Assembly (NCBI GenBank): GCA_034428455.1
Contig: DAOUHZ010000087.1
Location: forward strand, 1-26,001
Length of the DNA stretch: 26,001 nt
DNA from: Bin87 sp034428455
GTDB taxonomy: Bacteria > Chloroflexota > Dehalococcoidia > Lucifugimonadales > UBA3495
Direction: 5' to 3'
Shown: positions 24,864-26,001 of the stretch, in pieces
How positions within the stretch are numbered: position 1 is the stretch's first letter
Layout of the letters: each line of letters opens with the position of its first letter
Position numbers and translations under genes: made by a program
Notes under the pieces: generated by a model
The model's input: only the letters and a program-made list of their open reading frames with translations
Told to the model about the DNA's origin: nothing
Database searches by the model: none

Positions 24864-26001
24864 CGCAGGGCCTCCTCGATGTAGGGGTAGCGGTCCATGG
24901 TGGTGGGCCAAAGGACGCCGTTCTCGTAACCGTTCAGCACGTCCTCATGGGTCTCGCCTAGCAGGTCTTCCAGAACCTCTCGGTTGTGCTGTCCAATCAG
25001 GGGCGGCGGGTTGGCGATGCGGGCCGGCGACTTGGACATCTTGAATGGAGCATTCTGGAACTTCCAGGGGCCGAGCATGGGGTGATCCATGGGCACGTAC
25101 ATGTCGCGGTGCCGGAGTTGCGGGTCGTTGTCCACGCGGTCCTGGCTGCTCTGGACCGCCATGGCGCGGATGCCGGCGGCCTGGCACTTCTCGGTGAGCT
25201 CGTACTTGCCCATCGTCTTGGTCCACTTTTCGATGTGACCGTCCATCTCTTCCTGGTGTTCCAGGCGGCCGTCGATGGTGTCGAAGCGATCGTCGGCCCA
25301 GGCGGGGCTGCCCATCAGCTTGACCAGTCCGTGCCATTCATCATCGGACAGACAGGCGATGACGGCCCAGTCGTTATAGCCGCCGGGATCGGTGCGGTAG
25401 GCGTTGTGGGGCGCGGCGATTGGGCCGCGGTAGTTGTTGACCACCTCGGCGCCGGGCCACACGGTGCGGTTGCCCGGCGGGAAGCCCTCGCGGCGGGCTT
25501 GGCGTCCGTTGACAGTCTTGTCCAGGAACGCGGAGCCGGTGAGGGTGATGCCCGTGATCATCTGGGAGAGGTCAACGTGCTGGCCCTTGCCGGTGGCGGA
25601 GCGATGGCGGAGCGCGGTGAGCGCGCTGATCGCGCCGTACATGCCGCCGGTGTCGTCGAGGTACGACCAGCCCCAGCCGGCCGGCGGCGCGCCGGGCAGG
25701 CCGGACAAGTGGGTGAGGCCGCTGAGCGCCTGGGCCGCCGGACCCATGGTGCCGTACCAGTGGTAGCGCCCGGTGTGTCCGAAGCCGGCCATGGACACGT
25801 AGATGATGTCGGGACGGATTTTCTTTAGCTGGTCATAGCCCAGGCCCCAGCGCTGCATGATCCGGCTGCTGAAATTCTCGATAACCACGTCGGAGACCGA
25901 GATGAGCCGCTTGACCAGTTCGAGACCCTCTTCCGTGCGGGTGTTGACGCTGATGCCGCGTTTGTTGGCGTTGGTGTCAGCGAACTGGCCGGTGGAGTTG
26001 G
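24860..26001 (-). CDS. CaiB/BaiF-type (family III) CoA-transferase, first of a tandem pair (cut by window edge)
   Basis: The frame runs off the right end of the window; the visible 380 codons begin with NSTGQFADTNANKRGISVN and then SVSDVVIENFSSRIMQRWGL, the normal N-terminal lobe. YVSMAGFGHTGRY, then WSYLDDTGGMYGAISALTAL with the likely catalytic Asp (first D of DDTGG), then GKGQHVDLSQM follow. The C-terminal lobe ends with IEEALR. The gene overlaps the second CoA-transferase gene by four bases (ATGA), so both form one translation unit, possibly a two-subunit enzyme like BbsEF. The substrate acid is not evident. The Met at 25888 is internal. Confidence 0.88.
   Translation of the reverse strand, partial: NSTGQFADTNANKRGISVNTRTEEGLELVKRLISVSDVVIENFSSRIMQRWGLGYDQLKKIRPDIIYVSMAGFGHTGRYHWYGTMGPAAQALSGLTHLSGLPGAPPAGWGWSYLDDTGGMYGAISALTALRHRSATGKGQHVDLSQMITGITLTGSAFLDKTVNGRQARREGFPPGNRTVWPGAEVVNNYRGPIAAPHNAYRTDPGGYNDWAVIACLSDDEWHGLVKLMGSPAWADDRFDTIDGRLEHQEEMDGHIEKWTKTMGKYELTEKCQAAGIRAMAVQSSQDRVDNDPQLRHRDMYVPMDHPMLGPWKFQNAPFKMSKSPARIANPPPLIGQHNREVLEDLLGETHEDVLNGYENGVLWPTTMDRYPYIEEALR

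Noticed and set aside
24252..25828. Plus-strand frames (210 and 280 codons) opposite the CoA-transferases
   Set aside because: They mirror two well-recognised genes and show only low-complexity Ala/Gly/Val/His sequence.

Overview
The window is GC-rich and densely coded, with short gaps and many genes that overlap or nearly abut. The gene content fits an uncultured Chloroflexota of the SAR202/Dehalococcoidia type: an Agl23-like GT-C membrane protein, amidase, CaiB-type CoA-transferases, a thiolase/DUF35 pair, SnoaL and formamidase families, and several toxin-antitoxin modules. This placement is an inference from family content; no rRNA or tRNA gene was seen.

Layout. 1-804 is the 3' end of an amidase. 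944-7103 is a plus-strand envelope/lipid-glycan cluster: an Agl23-like multi-pass protein, two tandem PaREP1-like proteins, a UPF0104 flippase-like protein and an FAD oxidoreductase. 7087-8509 is a defence/toxin island: vapBC on plus, then hicBA on minus with a frameshifted hicA. 8650-9276 is a glutamine-amidotransferase-like protein lacking its catalytic Cys and His. 9382-12111 is gyrA. 12147-13563 holds a repeat-rich membrane protein and an alpha/beta hydrolase, ending in a hairpin. 13691-17718 is a likely operon: a large fusion protein (degenerate HD, chorismate-mutase-like and tryptophanyl-tRNA-synthetase-like parts), the true trpS, and a coiled-coil PD-(D/E)XK-like protein. 17855-19658 is a thiolase/DUF35 pair. 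19731-20915 is a YhcG-type nuclease interrupted by in-frame palindromes. 20912-22541 holds divergent SnoaL and formamidase genes. 22572-26001 is a minus-strand chain of two CoA-transferases, a DUF433 antitoxin and a PIN-like toxin that has no ordinary start codon.

The strongest candidate for something undescribed is the HD/CM/TrpRS-like fusion at 13691-15919. It has lost the KMSKS signature but keeps a C-x23-C-x6-C-x2-C array like the [4Fe-4S] ligands of Thermotoga TrpRS. The genuine TrpRS directly downstream shows the opposite pattern: intact HIGH and KMSKS, no cysteine array. Several other proteins here also look like enzymes repurposed after loss of catalytic residues (the amidotransferase at 8650 and the CoA-transferase at 23550).

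Palindromic repeats recur: an identical 29-bp REP-like element at 9290 and 19088, a CAGACAGCGTCTG-core palindrome upstream of and inside the YhcG gene, and a 12-bp palindrome at the vapBC promoter.
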